From positions 1 through 8,846 of the forward strand of contig JAISDH010000235.1 of the NCBI GenBank assembly GCA_031264975.1: 8,846 bases of DNA, in the 5' to 3' direction. Made by a program: the position numbers and the translations under genes. Every line of letters starts with the position of its first letter. Positions within the stretch are counted from its first letter, which is position 1. The notes beneath the pieces were generated by a model that was given only the letters and a program-made list of their open reading frames with translations, was not told the DNA's origin and ran no database searches. This DNA is from Bacteroidales bacterium. GTDB lineage: Bacteria > Bacteroidota > Bacteroidia > Bacteroidales > WCHB1-69. This document shows, piece after piece, positions 1-6,096 of the stretch.

Positions 1-240
1 GAAACAACATACAAATTCCGCTATTTTCAAAGCGAAGGCGAGGGGATATTGACTTACAGGGGTAAAGCCGTTCCGGTAAACCGTTTTCAGGAAATCGGCA
101 GCGATAACTTTGTGCTGACCTATCAATCCCGGTGCGATGACCAGCAGCAGTTGGACTTTGTATTTGAAAACTCCTTCGGTAAACGGGTGGAATATACGGT
201 CAGTTTCGGTGGGGAAAGCGTAGAGGAAAACGAAGAATGA
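1..240 (+). CDS. traQ: Conjugal transfer protein TraQ-like (DUF3872), C-terminal part, 5' end outside window
   Basis: The reading frame is open from base 1 to a TGA at 238-240, so this is the last 79 residues of a gene that starts upstream. An ATG at 49 would give a 63-residue protein, but the residues before it (including FRYFQSEGEG) belong to the family, so that ATG is internal. The order RYFQSEG, a short basic stretch, then FVLTYQSRCDDQQQLDFVFE and NSFG matches my memory of TraQ/DUF3872 proteins of CTnDOT-type conjugative transposons, where a similar line reads roughly RYFQ-G-G, LYYTS, DQQ, EDSFG. TraQ is a small accessory protein encoded near the end of the tra operon; many members begin with a lipoprotein-like signal, which cannot be checked here. 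It overlaps the next gene by ATGA, indicating translational coupling. Family recognition is from memory, not a search. Confidence 0.8.
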   Translation, partial: ETTYKFRYFQSEGEGILTYRGKAVPVNRFQEIGSDNFVLTYQSRCDDQQQLDFVFENSFGKRVEYTVSFGGESVEENEE

Positions 241-776
241 ATACGCTCACTGACCGGGAAAAGTGGGATGTTAAAAAGAGTATTGGGGATGAAAACTATT
301 ATTCATCCTTGCCCGAACATCGCAGGACGGCAGCCGTTTCGACGGTTGCCGTTCTTGCCTGCGGATACAACCTGGAATATGTACCGGAAACCGTTATCAA
401 TAAGGAAATATGCCGAGCCGCCCTGAACTCGGGGAAGGTGGACTGCACTATTTTGTCTCATATTCCTTTTCCCGACGTGCAAAAGGAAGGAATACAGCGG
501 TTTTTTGGCAACACTCCGGCGTTTGTACTATACAGTTTCGCGGACATACGAGACGCGCAAACGGCGCGGGAAGCCGTCAAAGCCGATGCGTACTGCCTGC
601 AACTTGTTCCCGACAAACTGCTGACCGAAGAACTGTGCCGGACGGCTCTACAAAGCCCGAATGCGGATGAAAAGATGTTGAAATTTGCAGTGGAGCGTTT
701 CCCGAAATTAGCAGCGGAACGAATACCCAAAGAAGAAAAAGCGCAGTATAATACGAGTGTGAAAATGAAATTCTAA
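237..776 (+). CDS. Hypothetical protein with two DUF4116-like repeats, end of transfer operon
   Basis: This 179-residue protein starts at an ATG that shares bases with the TGA of the TraQ-like gene (ATGA), so it is very likely translated by coupling in the same operon. It contains an internal repeat. Residues 38-63 and 113-138 align without gaps, sharing A-V-x-A at the start, then Y-x-L-x-x-V-P, and E-x-C-R-x-A-L at the end. The pattern (a helix, a VP turn, then an E-x-C-R-x-A-L helix) resembles DUF4116-type repeats, which are short helical repeats of unknown function. No signal peptide, membrane segment or catalytic motif is visible. The tail (about 160-179) is basic and probably flexible. 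Its composition is GC-rich like the transfer gene, unlike the AT-rich region that follows, so it belongs to the element backbone. The function is unknown; a helical-repeat adaptor role is only a guess. Confidence 0.75.
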   Translation: MNTLTDREKWDVKKSIGDENYYSSLPEHRRTAAVSTVAVLACGYNLEYVPETVINKEICRAALNSGKVDCTILSHIPFPDVQKEGIQRFFGNTPAFVLYSFADIRDAQTAREAVKADAYCLQLVPDKLLTEELCRTALQSPNADEKMLKFAVERFPKLAAERIPKEEKAQYNTSVKMKF

Positions 777-781
777 AGAGG

Positions 782-811
782 AAACGGACGGCATAAAAGC
801 CGTCCGTTTTT
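782..811 (+). terminator. Intrinsic terminator of the transfer operon
   Basis: An 11-bp perfect stem (AAACGGACGGC at 782-792 pairing with GCCGTCCGTTT at 799-809) closes a six-base loop, ATAAAA, and runs into a T tract (807-811). It lies 5 bases after the stop codon of the preceding gene. This is a textbook rho-independent terminator and marks the end of the transfer operon and the last clear backbone sequence on the left. Confidence 0.92.
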
Positions 812-829
812 CATTCTATTACAGCCACG

Positions 830-862
830 TTTACATAAAATCAAAATAATGGTGTATCTTTG
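830..862 (+). promoter_or_regulatory. Bacteroidota-type promoter for the ATPase-caspase cargo operon
   Basis: TATCTTTG at 855-862 matches the Bacteroidota -7 consensus TAnnTTTG exactly. A TTTA at 830-833, 21 bases upstream, could serve as a partial -33 element (consensus TTTG, usual spacing near 19-21). Transcription would begin around 868-870, just before the small ORF at 886 and about 130 bases before the ATPase start. It sits directly after the transfer-operon terminator, so the cargo genes seem to have their own promoter. The -7 box is directly visible; activity is inferred. Confidence 0.6.
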
Positions 863-885
863 CGCTTCAAATTAAAGTAAACGGC

Positions 886-981
886 ATGAAAATAAAATCT
901 TTTTCAGACTATAAATCAGATGCTTCCAATTGGATAACATTGGCAGGCACGGAGAAATTTGCCAAGAGAAATAAATTATGA
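886..981 (+). CDS. Possible small ORF or leader peptide (31 codons) before the ATPase gene
   Basis: An ATG at 886, about 16 bases after the predicted transcription start, opens a 31-codon frame that begins MKIKSFSDYKSD and ends at tandem stops TGA TAA (979-984). It is in the same frame as the ATPase gene, whose ATG lies 18 bases after the first stop. The peptide is basic and shows no signal or membrane segment, and I do not recognise it. It could be a translated leader that tunes ATPase expression, the stub of an older gene truncated when the cargo arrived, or chance. No Shine-Dalgarno sequence precedes it, but that is usual in this phylum. Its position exactly between promoter and operon is the main argument for taking it seriously. 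Confidence 0.3.
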   Translation: MKIKSFSDYKSDASNWITLAGTEKFAKRNKL

Positions 982-999
982 TAAGAAATAAATTCATTT

Positions 1000-2976
1000 A
1001 TGGAAACTGATGTCATAGGCAAAATCAATGAGAAAAAATTAGCATACAATAATACGTTGCTACCACTTTTTGAAGCCATTGTTAATTCTATTCAGGCTGT
1101 CAAAGAATACAGTTCAACAGATACAGGCATCATTAATATTGATATTGTTCGTTCAACTCAGAAAAAATTGGACTTTGAAGGAAATGAGAAGTTGCCAGAC
1201 ATTATTGATTTTTACATAACAGACAATGGAATTGGTTTCAATGAAAAGAATTACGAATCATTTAATTATGCTCATTCAACATATAAAAAAGGTGGTAAGG
1301 GAATAGGTCGTTTTACATGGCTAAGAGCATTTGCAAAAGTGAAAATAGAAAGTTGTTACAAAGAAAAAGATAAGTGGTTTGAGAGAAAATTCAACTTTGA
1401 ACCGACAAAAAATGGAATTGAAAAACTTGAAAAAAAAACATTAGAAAGTAATCAAAAACATAGCACAACAGTTAAACTCATAAATCTAAAAGAAGATTAT
1501 AGAAAATGGTGTAATGCTAAAACAGAAGATATTGCACTAAAGATTATTGAACATACTTTCATTTACTTCTTGAATAAAGATTGTCCGCGAATAGTTATCA
1601 ATGATATGAGCGAAGAGTCTCTTGTTGTGAATGATTTATTTAATGTTTTCACAAAGGCGCAAGTAGAAAACAAGGATATTTCTATTCGCAATAATCAGTT
1701 TAAACTCAACATTGTCAAAATCTTTAATGATAAAAAGGTTGATAATAAAATTCATTATTGCGCGAATAATCGTGAAGTTGAGAATGATAAAATTTCTATA
1801 GACATACCGGAATTTGATGATTTTCTCACAAATGACACTAATGAAAAATATTCAATCGCCATATATGTGGAGGGAAGTTTTCTTGATGAAAATGTAAATG
1901 AAGAACGCACGGCTATAAATTTCAGCAAGGGAGATATTGATTTTCCGAATAAAACAACACAAGAAGAATTAAGAAAAGCCATAACAGATTTTTTGCAAAC
2001 GGAATATCAAGAACAGATTAACAGTTTATCAGAAATAAGATTGAAAAAAGTCAAAAAATTTGTCGGAGAACATCCAAGATACAGGCAACTTATTAAATAT
2101 AAATCAGACAAATTAAAAAAGATACCTTCAACTCTGACAGAAGAAAAAATGGAAATTGAGGTATTTAAAATCCAACAGGAATTAGAGTTAGAAGTCAAGA
2201 AAGAGGCAAATAGAGTTCTAAAATTTATTGAAAGCGAAGAAGACATGGATGATTTCAATGAAAAGCATAAAGAACTTTACACAAAAATAATAGAAGTTGG
2301 CAACTCCAAACTTTCCGAATATGTAATACACAGAAAATTAGTCATAGACCTTTTCGATAAATTGCTAAAGAAAAAAGCGACTGAGAAAGCAATACACAGT
2401 TTGGTTTTTCCATTGCAAACTTTATCTGACGAAATTGGTTTTGAAGACCATAATTTGTGGATGCTGGATGAGAAATTGTCATACCATAAATATCTGGCTT
2501 CGGATAAAAAATTCAAAAAGATTGAACCAATAGATTCCGAATCGCAAGACAGACCTGATATTATAATCTTTAATAAGCCCTTTGTTTTTGCAAACAATGA
2601 AAAACCGTATGATTCTATTGTATTAGTCGAATTTAAGCGACCGATGAGAGATGATTATACAGATGACGAAAACCCTATATTACAAATCAATAAATATGCA
2701 AGAGAAATCATAAACAGTGAAACAAAGGATAAATATGATAGAGAATTTGATTTAAGAAATAATACGCCGATATATGCTTATATTGTATGTGACCTGACCA
2801 AAAAGCTGAAATCTTATGCAACTGATGCCGGATTTAAACTCTTGCCGGATGGAGATGGTTATTTCTTTTTCAATGATAATTACAATATGTATATTGAAAT
2901 TATGAGTTTTGATAAAGTTTTGAAGAACTCCAAAGATACAAATAGAGTGTTATTTGAAAAACTTGGTTTGGTATAG
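1000..2976 (+). CDS. GHKL-type ATPase with C-terminal PD-(D/E)xK nuclease-like domain, putative defence protein
   Basis: This is a 658-residue soluble protein. Residues 1-110 hold the GHKL (Hsp90/MutL/histidine kinase-like) ATP-binding motifs in order: the N box LFEAIVNSIQAV with the likely catalytic Glu25 and Mg-binding Asn29, the G1 box TDNGIGF (Asp75, Gly77, Gly79), and the lid motif GGKGIG (98-103). Residues about 340-440 are rich in Lys and Glu with heptad-like spacing, suggesting helical or coiled-coil structure. The C-terminal domain shows RPDI (Asp520), VEFKRP (Glu544 and Lys546) and QINKYA (Gln562), the spacing expected of a PD-(D/E)xK nuclease core. The chosen ATG gives the N-terminus METDVIGKI leading straight into the N box, as in related proteins; no Shine-Dalgarno sequence is visible. 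The caspase gene follows after 13 bases, implying one transcript. ATP-dependent dimerisation or clamp closure controlling a nuclease is plausible from the folds. The target and trigger are unknown. Base composition is much more AT-rich than the flanking backbone genes. Confidence 0.85.
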   Translation: METDVIGKINEKKLAYNNTLLPLFEAIVNSIQAVKEYSSTDTGIINIDIVRSTQKKLDFEGNEKLPDIIDFYITDNGIGFNEKNYESFNYAHSTYKKGGKGIGRFTWLRAFAKVKIESCYKEKDKWFERKFNFEPTKNGIEKLEKKTLESNQKHSTTVKLINLKEDYRKWCNAKTEDIALKIIEHTFIYFLNKDCPRIVINDMSEESLVVNDLFNVFTKAQVENKDISIRNNQFKLNIVKIFNDKKVDNKIHYCANNREVENDKISIDIPEFDDFLTNDTNEKYSIAIYVEGSFLDENVNEERTAINFSKGDIDFPNKTTQEELRKAITDFLQTEYQEQINSLSEIRLKKVKKFVGEHPRYRQLIKYKSDKLKKIPSTLTEEKMEIEVFKIQQELELEVKKEANRVLKFIESEEDMDDFNEKHKELYTKIIEVGNSKLSEYVIHRKLVIDLFDKLLKKKATEKAIHSLVFPLQTLSDEIGFEDHNLWMLDEKLSYHKYLASDKKFKKIEPIDSESQDRPDIIIFNKPFVFANNEKPYDSIVLVEFKRPMRDDYTDDENPILQINKYAREIINSETKDKYDREFDLRNNTPIYAYIVCDLTKKLKSYATDAGFKLLPDGDGYFFFNDNYNMYIEIMSFDKVLKNSKDTNRVLFEKLGLV

Positions 2977-2989
2977 TTGCAATATTAGT

Positions 2990-4480
2990 ATGAAAACACT
3001 TGCATTAATTATAGGAAATAATAATTATCGTAATAGTCAGAATCTTATTAATGCTGTAAATGATGCAAAATCTGTTGCCGAAAAATTTGTTCTTTTAGGA
3101 TATGATGTGATATTGAAAAATGATTGTAATATTTCTGATGCCGCATCAACCTTGACCGAATTTTCAAATGCGTTAACAGCTTACGATGTAGGAATCTTCT
3201 TTTTTGCTGGTCATGCCTTCCAAATTGATTCTGAAAATTACTTAGCCGCTATTGACTGCCCTTTTGATGTTCTGGACAAGCTCAACTGGAAATATCATTC
3301 TATTCCATTGAATGATGTAATAAACATCCTGAAAGAAGCCAATAATCAGGTAAATATAATCATATTGGATGCTTGTCGGGACAACCCCTTTAATGTAGGC
3401 AGTAGAGGTTTTTCTTCAAACGAATTAGCTCCAATATTTGCACCCAGAGGAACTTTGATTGCATTTTCAACATCTCCGGGTGAAAAATCAAAGGATGCAG
3501 GAATTGATAATCATAGTATATATACCGGTGCTATATTAAAACATATAGATGAAAAGTTTTTATCCATTGAAGAATTTTTTAAACGGGTTAGGACGACTGT
3601 GTATAATCTCTCCGGTGGAACTCAAACCAGTTGGGAACACACATCATTAATTGGTGATTTCTTTTTCAATCGAGGGCAATTGGCATATTCTTTATCATTG
3701 CCTTATGACGAAAGTGTAGTTAAGGATAACCAATACATTATTGACGGTTCAGATATTAGCTTTATAATAAGGGATTTAAAATCATGCGATTGGAACAAAC
3801 AAAACCCAGCTATTCATAGGTTTCTCCGAATGAATGTACAAGACATTGATAAAAATCAACAATTTATATTAGGTCGAAACATTTTACAATCAAGTGGACA
3901 TGCTTTTGAGGTACAAAAATATGTCGAGGATTTAGCAAACAAAATATTGAAATTTTCAATAAATGGTGAAAATCACGTATTAAATGGTATTTTGTTCGAG
4001 ATTTATTTTAATTCCTATGGTGAGTTTAGAGTGCAGAACTTTAAAAACTATCATCTTGATTTGATTTTTCCCCTACAAATAAATCCAGTCTTTGTAAGTT
4101 CATTCAAATTTATTCAAAATGCACTAATTCCTTATGTTGACAATTTATTCTACATTCCGGATTGCACTAACAACAAGAGGTCTGTTGACATCAAAGTTAA
4201 AGAAGAAGAAATCGAAGACTTTTCGGGGTCAAAAATAAAGAAACAAAGAATAGAAAGGGTAGTAATTTCAACTAAAGATATTACTGTTCCTTTCCTGAAT
4301 AAGTACAGTTTGTATGATGCAAATGAAGAAACCTTGAAAGTATCGTTATCTGATTACCTGACAATACCTCAATATCTACTTCAAGTGAATTCTAACATAC
4401 CGATTACAAATGCTTTTTATGATAGGACGAAAGCGAGTACATCTGACAATGACGAATGGAACGTTTTCGGGGACTTATAA
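2990..4480 (+). CDS. Caspase-like cysteine protease (peptidase family C14) with unassigned C-terminal region
   Basis: From the ATG at 2990 this is a 496-residue protein. An in-frame ATG at 2954 lies inside the ATPase gene and would add 12 residues, but MKTLALIIGNNNY is the usual beginning of a caspase fold, so 2990 is preferred. Residues 1-230 form the p20/p10-like domain: the first strand LALIIGNNNY, the helix region NAVNDAKSVAEKF, catalytic His75 in FFFAGHAF, catalytic Cys129 in ILDACRDNPF, and a later FSTSPGEKSKDAG stretch typical of bacterial caspase homologues. Both dyad residues are intact, so activity is expected. Residues about 240-496 match nothing I recognise; they contain an acidic and basic charged patch near 400-425 and no membrane segment. 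It is encoded 13 bases after the ATPase-nuclease gene and probably co-expressed. In bacteria such proteases act in anti-phage and regulated-death systems. The substrate cannot be read from the sequence. Confidence 0.88.
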   Translation: MKTLALIIGNNNYRNSQNLINAVNDAKSVAEKFVLLGYDVILKNDCNISDAASTLTEFSNALTAYDVGIFFFAGHAFQIDSENYLAAIDCPFDVLDKLNWKYHSIPLNDVINILKEANNQVNIIILDACRDNPFNVGSRGFSSNELAPIFAPRGTLIAFSTSPGEKSKDAGIDNHSIYTGAILKHIDEKFLSIEEFFKRVRTTVYNLSGGTQTSWEHTSLIGDFFFNRGQLAYSLSLPYDESVVKDNQYIIDGSDISFIIRDLKSCDWNKQNPAIHRFLRMNVQDIDKNQQFILGRNILQSSGHAFEVQKYVEDLANKILKFSINGENHVLNGILFEIYFNSYGEFRVQNFKNYHLDLIFPLQINPVFVSSFKFIQNALIPYVDNLFYIPDCTNNKRSVDIKVKEEEIEDFSGSKIKKQRIERVVISTKDITVPFLNKYSLYDANEETLKVSLSDYLTIPQYLLQVNSNIPITNAFYDRTKASTSDNDEWNVFGDL

Positions 4481-4525
4481 TGAAACGTAATAATAAAGTG
4501 CCAGTATTTTTCGAGTACTTATTTG

Positions 4526-5605
4526 CTAAACTCTTTTTGCTGATAATTTATAGAAATCATTAGCTGGACTTTCTATTTGGTAAAAATCGACTTTTTGAGT
4601 AGTTAATGCTTTACGTATTTTTTGTTTATCTTCATCTAAGCATTTTAGTCCAAAATATATTTCTTTCACACAGCCATCAGGCAATTTAATTTCTTTAAAG
4701 TCATCTTCAACAGAAGAATCATAATGCAATAGCCTAACCTCATTTTCATAATTCCAAACATTACTTTTTTTAAAAAAAGCATCACTTAATGTTAAAGAAC
4801 TATCTATGGATACCTTATCTACGTATTGAACATTTCCTAAACGGGTGAGGTTGCTTAATGAAGTGTCTTCATAAACAATATCCGAGGGGAATTGGTATTT
4901 CACGCAAAATCCCTTATGACAGTTTGTATAATGTCCCCACATTAAAAGATTATATTGCTCAGGAACATCAGTATATGGAAATGGCGATTCTATTTCTTGG
5001 GTAGGAAGTGGACGATTGCGAACAAAACAACGAATCTTAATATAGGAATAAGCTTTCATTAATAAATCGGCTGTAAATAAATCTTCAGTATCAAGAATCT
5101 CCTTTCGTTTATTTTCTATCCAGGGATAAATCAAGCAATCCATAGGATCATTAAATTTCATTGGGTTTGCAACAGTCAGAGTATTTTTTGAAAGATCATT
5201 CAACGAATATTCGGAGCAAGTACGAAAACTATAAAACTCATAATTGTCATATCTCTTGTTATCAATCAGCGAATAAAAAACATGTTTTTTAAATGCCTCC
5301 AAAGTTTTATCTTTTTGTTTTACTTTGCTATTATAAACGCCTAAATGATGATACATAATAGATTTTAATGAATAATCATATTGATACAGTTCTGTGTATT
5401 TTTCGATATATTCTTCTAAGAAAGCAATAGCTTTAAACGTATCTCCAAGTTGGTGATAAGTTTCCCCGATATGTAGAATTATTTGTGCATACAGATCATG
5501 ACGATAAGTAGGCCATTTATCGTCTAACGCAAAAAGATATTTTTGTACATCTGCTGCGTTATTCTTATCAATTATGCGATTTTTATTTAAGAAATCTTCG
5601 ATCAT
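4526..5605 (-). CDS. TPR-DUF2971 protein, function unknown
   Basis: This is a 359-residue protein on the - strand, convergent with the caspase gene with 45 bases between the stops. The N-terminal third holds TPR-like helical pairs at about 40-70 (HIGETYHQLGDTFKAIAFLE) and 79-109 (YHHLGVYNSKVKQKDKTLEA). From about 125 onward it shows the DUF2971 signature in order: FYSFRTCSEYSLNDL, then LTVANPMKFNDPMDC (144-157), MWGHYTNCHKGFCVKY (222-237), WNYENEVRLL (284-293) and IYFGLKC (316-322). The biochemical activity of DUF2971 is not known to me; these proteins are common in accessory and defence-rich regions. The start at 5605 is the first ATG and gives a natural N-terminus; a promoter-like site lies 94 bases upstream. 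The AT-rich composition matches the ATPase-caspase pair, so it probably arrived with the same cargo. Whether it acts with them is open, since it has its own opposite transcript. Confidence 0.8.
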   Translation of the reverse strand: MIEDFLNKNRIIDKNNAADVQKYLFALDDKWPTYRHDLYAQIILHIGETYHQLGDTFKAIAFLEEYIEKYTELYQYDYSLKSIMYHHLGVYNSKVKQKDKTLEAFKKHVFYSLIDNKRYDNYEFYSFRTCSEYSLNDLSKNTLTVANPMKFNDPMDCLIYPWIENKRKEILDTEDLFTADLLMKAYSYIKIRCFVRNRPLPTQEIESPFPYTDVPEQYNLLMWGHYTNCHKGFCVKYQFPSDIVYEDTSLSNLTRLGNVQYVDKVSIDSSLTLSDAFFKKSNVWNYENEVRLLHYDSSVEDDFKEIKLPDGCVKEIYFGLKCLDEDKQKIRKALTTQKVDFYQIESPANDFYKLSAKRV

Positions 5606-5617
5606 TTGTTTTTGTTG

Positions 5618-5672
5618 GGGACTTCTAAAAACTCATTTGTTTATTTTGATTTTTGCACAGAGTCGAAGTCCC
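5618..5672. repeat. Inverted repeat in the leader of the DUF2971 gene
   Basis: GGGACTTC (5618-5625) and GAAGTCCC (5665-5672) are perfect 8-bp inverted copies 39 bases apart, both between the predicted transcription start and the start codon of the DUF2971 gene. Close by, AAAACTCAT occurs twice in direct orientation (5628-5636 and 5676-5684). The arms could form a leader RNA stem near the start codon or two half-sites for a DNA-binding protein. The repeats are directly visible; a regulatory role is inferred. Confidence 0.4.
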
Positions 5673-5698
5673 GTTAAAACTCATAGTAAAAATCGGAA

Positions 5699-5706
5699 CA
5701 AAGATA
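5699..5706 (-). promoter_or_regulatory. Promoter -7 element for the DUF2971 gene
   Basis: Read on the - strand, 5706-5699 is TATCTTTG, an exact match to the Bacteroidota -7 consensus TAnnTTTG and identical to the box before the ATPase operon. A clear -33 TTTG at the expected distance is not visible. Transcription would start near 5692 and leave a leader of roughly 85 bases before the ATG at 5605, containing the inverted repeat described separately. Confidence 0.5.
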
Positions 5707-5945
5707 ATGCAAAAAATAATACTATTGACATTTTCCCAATATTTTTCTTTAAAAACACATCTACATACCTGTATATTAGTAATATAATTTTTCAAAAAAC
5801 TTAAAAAATCTTACAAATCCGCTTTCCAGAGGAAGGAGAATGATATTTTGCGGCATAAAAATGTCTTGAAAAGAATAGGAGAAAAAATACTAGAGATTTT
5901 TAGAGGTGCCCTGCTTTAATTCTATATGTGACAATTTATATTTGG

Positions 5946-5953
5946 CAAAGTTA
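5946..5953 (-). promoter_or_regulatory. Weak candidate -7 box pointing into the cargo from the right
   Basis: On the - strand this reads TAACTTTG, fitting TAnnTTTG. The nearest TTTG upstream is only 13 bases away (5970-5967), shorter than the usual spacing, so support is weak. If real, it would give a long leader into the DUF2971 gene or a short noncoding transcript. Confidence 0.25.
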
Positions 5954-6033
5954 AGCATAAATAAAACAAATACACTCTTTCGTGTTTTTTTATTTCGGTT
6001 TTTTGCTACTTTTTTACCCGCTTGATGCTCATG

Positions 6034-6067
6034 AAAAAAGTAGCGGACGGAATTTCTCCCGCCCGCT
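6034..6067 (-). terminator. Intrinsic terminator of the parB operon
   Basis: On the - strand a 9-bp stem with one G-U pair (6067-6059 AGCGGGCGG with 6050-6042 CCGTCCGCT, loop 6058-6051) is followed by ACTTTTTT. It starts 26 bases after the parB stop codon. The T-rich tail and its neighbour form a second, perfect 11-bp inverted repeat (GCTACTTTTTT 6005-6015 with AAAAAAGTAGC 6034-6044), so an alternative hairpin can form on the far side. Confidence 0.8.
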
Positions 6068-6072
6068 GTTCA

Positions 6073-6096
6073 CTGTTGATTTCGCTGTTGATTTCA
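6073..6096. repeat. 12-bp tandem repeat spanning the parB stop codon
   Basis: CTGTTGATTTCG (6073-6084) is followed by CTGTTGATTTCA (6085-6096). On the coding strand the units read TGAAATCAACAG and CGAAATCAACAG, so the parB stop TGA and an in-frame CGA occupy the same place in each unit. Reading through would add only seven residues (NQQRNQQ) before another TGA at 6072-6070. Confidence 0.6.

Larger units (their letters stand above)
5606..6093. other. Intergenic stretch without a convincing gene, right edge of the cargo
   Basis: These 488 AT-rich bases hold the leader and promoter of the DUF2971 gene (to about 5740), then about 250 bases in which I find no supported gene, then the ParB terminator. 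A 26-codon frame on the - strand (5856-5776) has no supporting features. Other visible items are a short hairpin (5822-5836), a possible second - strand -7 box (TAACTTTG, 5953-5946) and a block at 5891-5910, TTTTTAGAGGTGCCC-like on the + strand, that could be a leftover insertion-sequence end. The junction between cargo and backbone probably lies between about 5800 and 6030. Confidence 0.5.

Noticed and set aside
2954..2989. Upstream ATG that would extend the caspase protein by 12 residues into the ATPase gene
   Set aside because: The added residues do not look like part of the caspase fold, whereas the ATG at 2990 begins directly at the expected first strand (MKTLALIIG).
4481..4525. Search for a shared terminator in the convergent gap between the caspase and DUF2971 genes
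   Set aside because: Only very short pairings (AGTA with TACT) were found, with no convincing stem and T tract on either strand.
5574..5804. 76-codon open frame on the + strand over the DUF2971 leader
   Set aside because: Low-complexity, AT-driven translation that overlaps the DUF2971 start and promoter; no family resemblance.
5776..5856. 26-codon frame on the - strand starting MPQNIILLPLE
   Set aside because: Too short, no supporting start context and no recognisable family; kept only as a note on the intergenic stretch.
5972..5991. Possible + strand terminator (ACAC-GTGT hairpin followed by a T run)
   Set aside because: The stem has only 4 bp and there is no + strand gene upstream that would need it.
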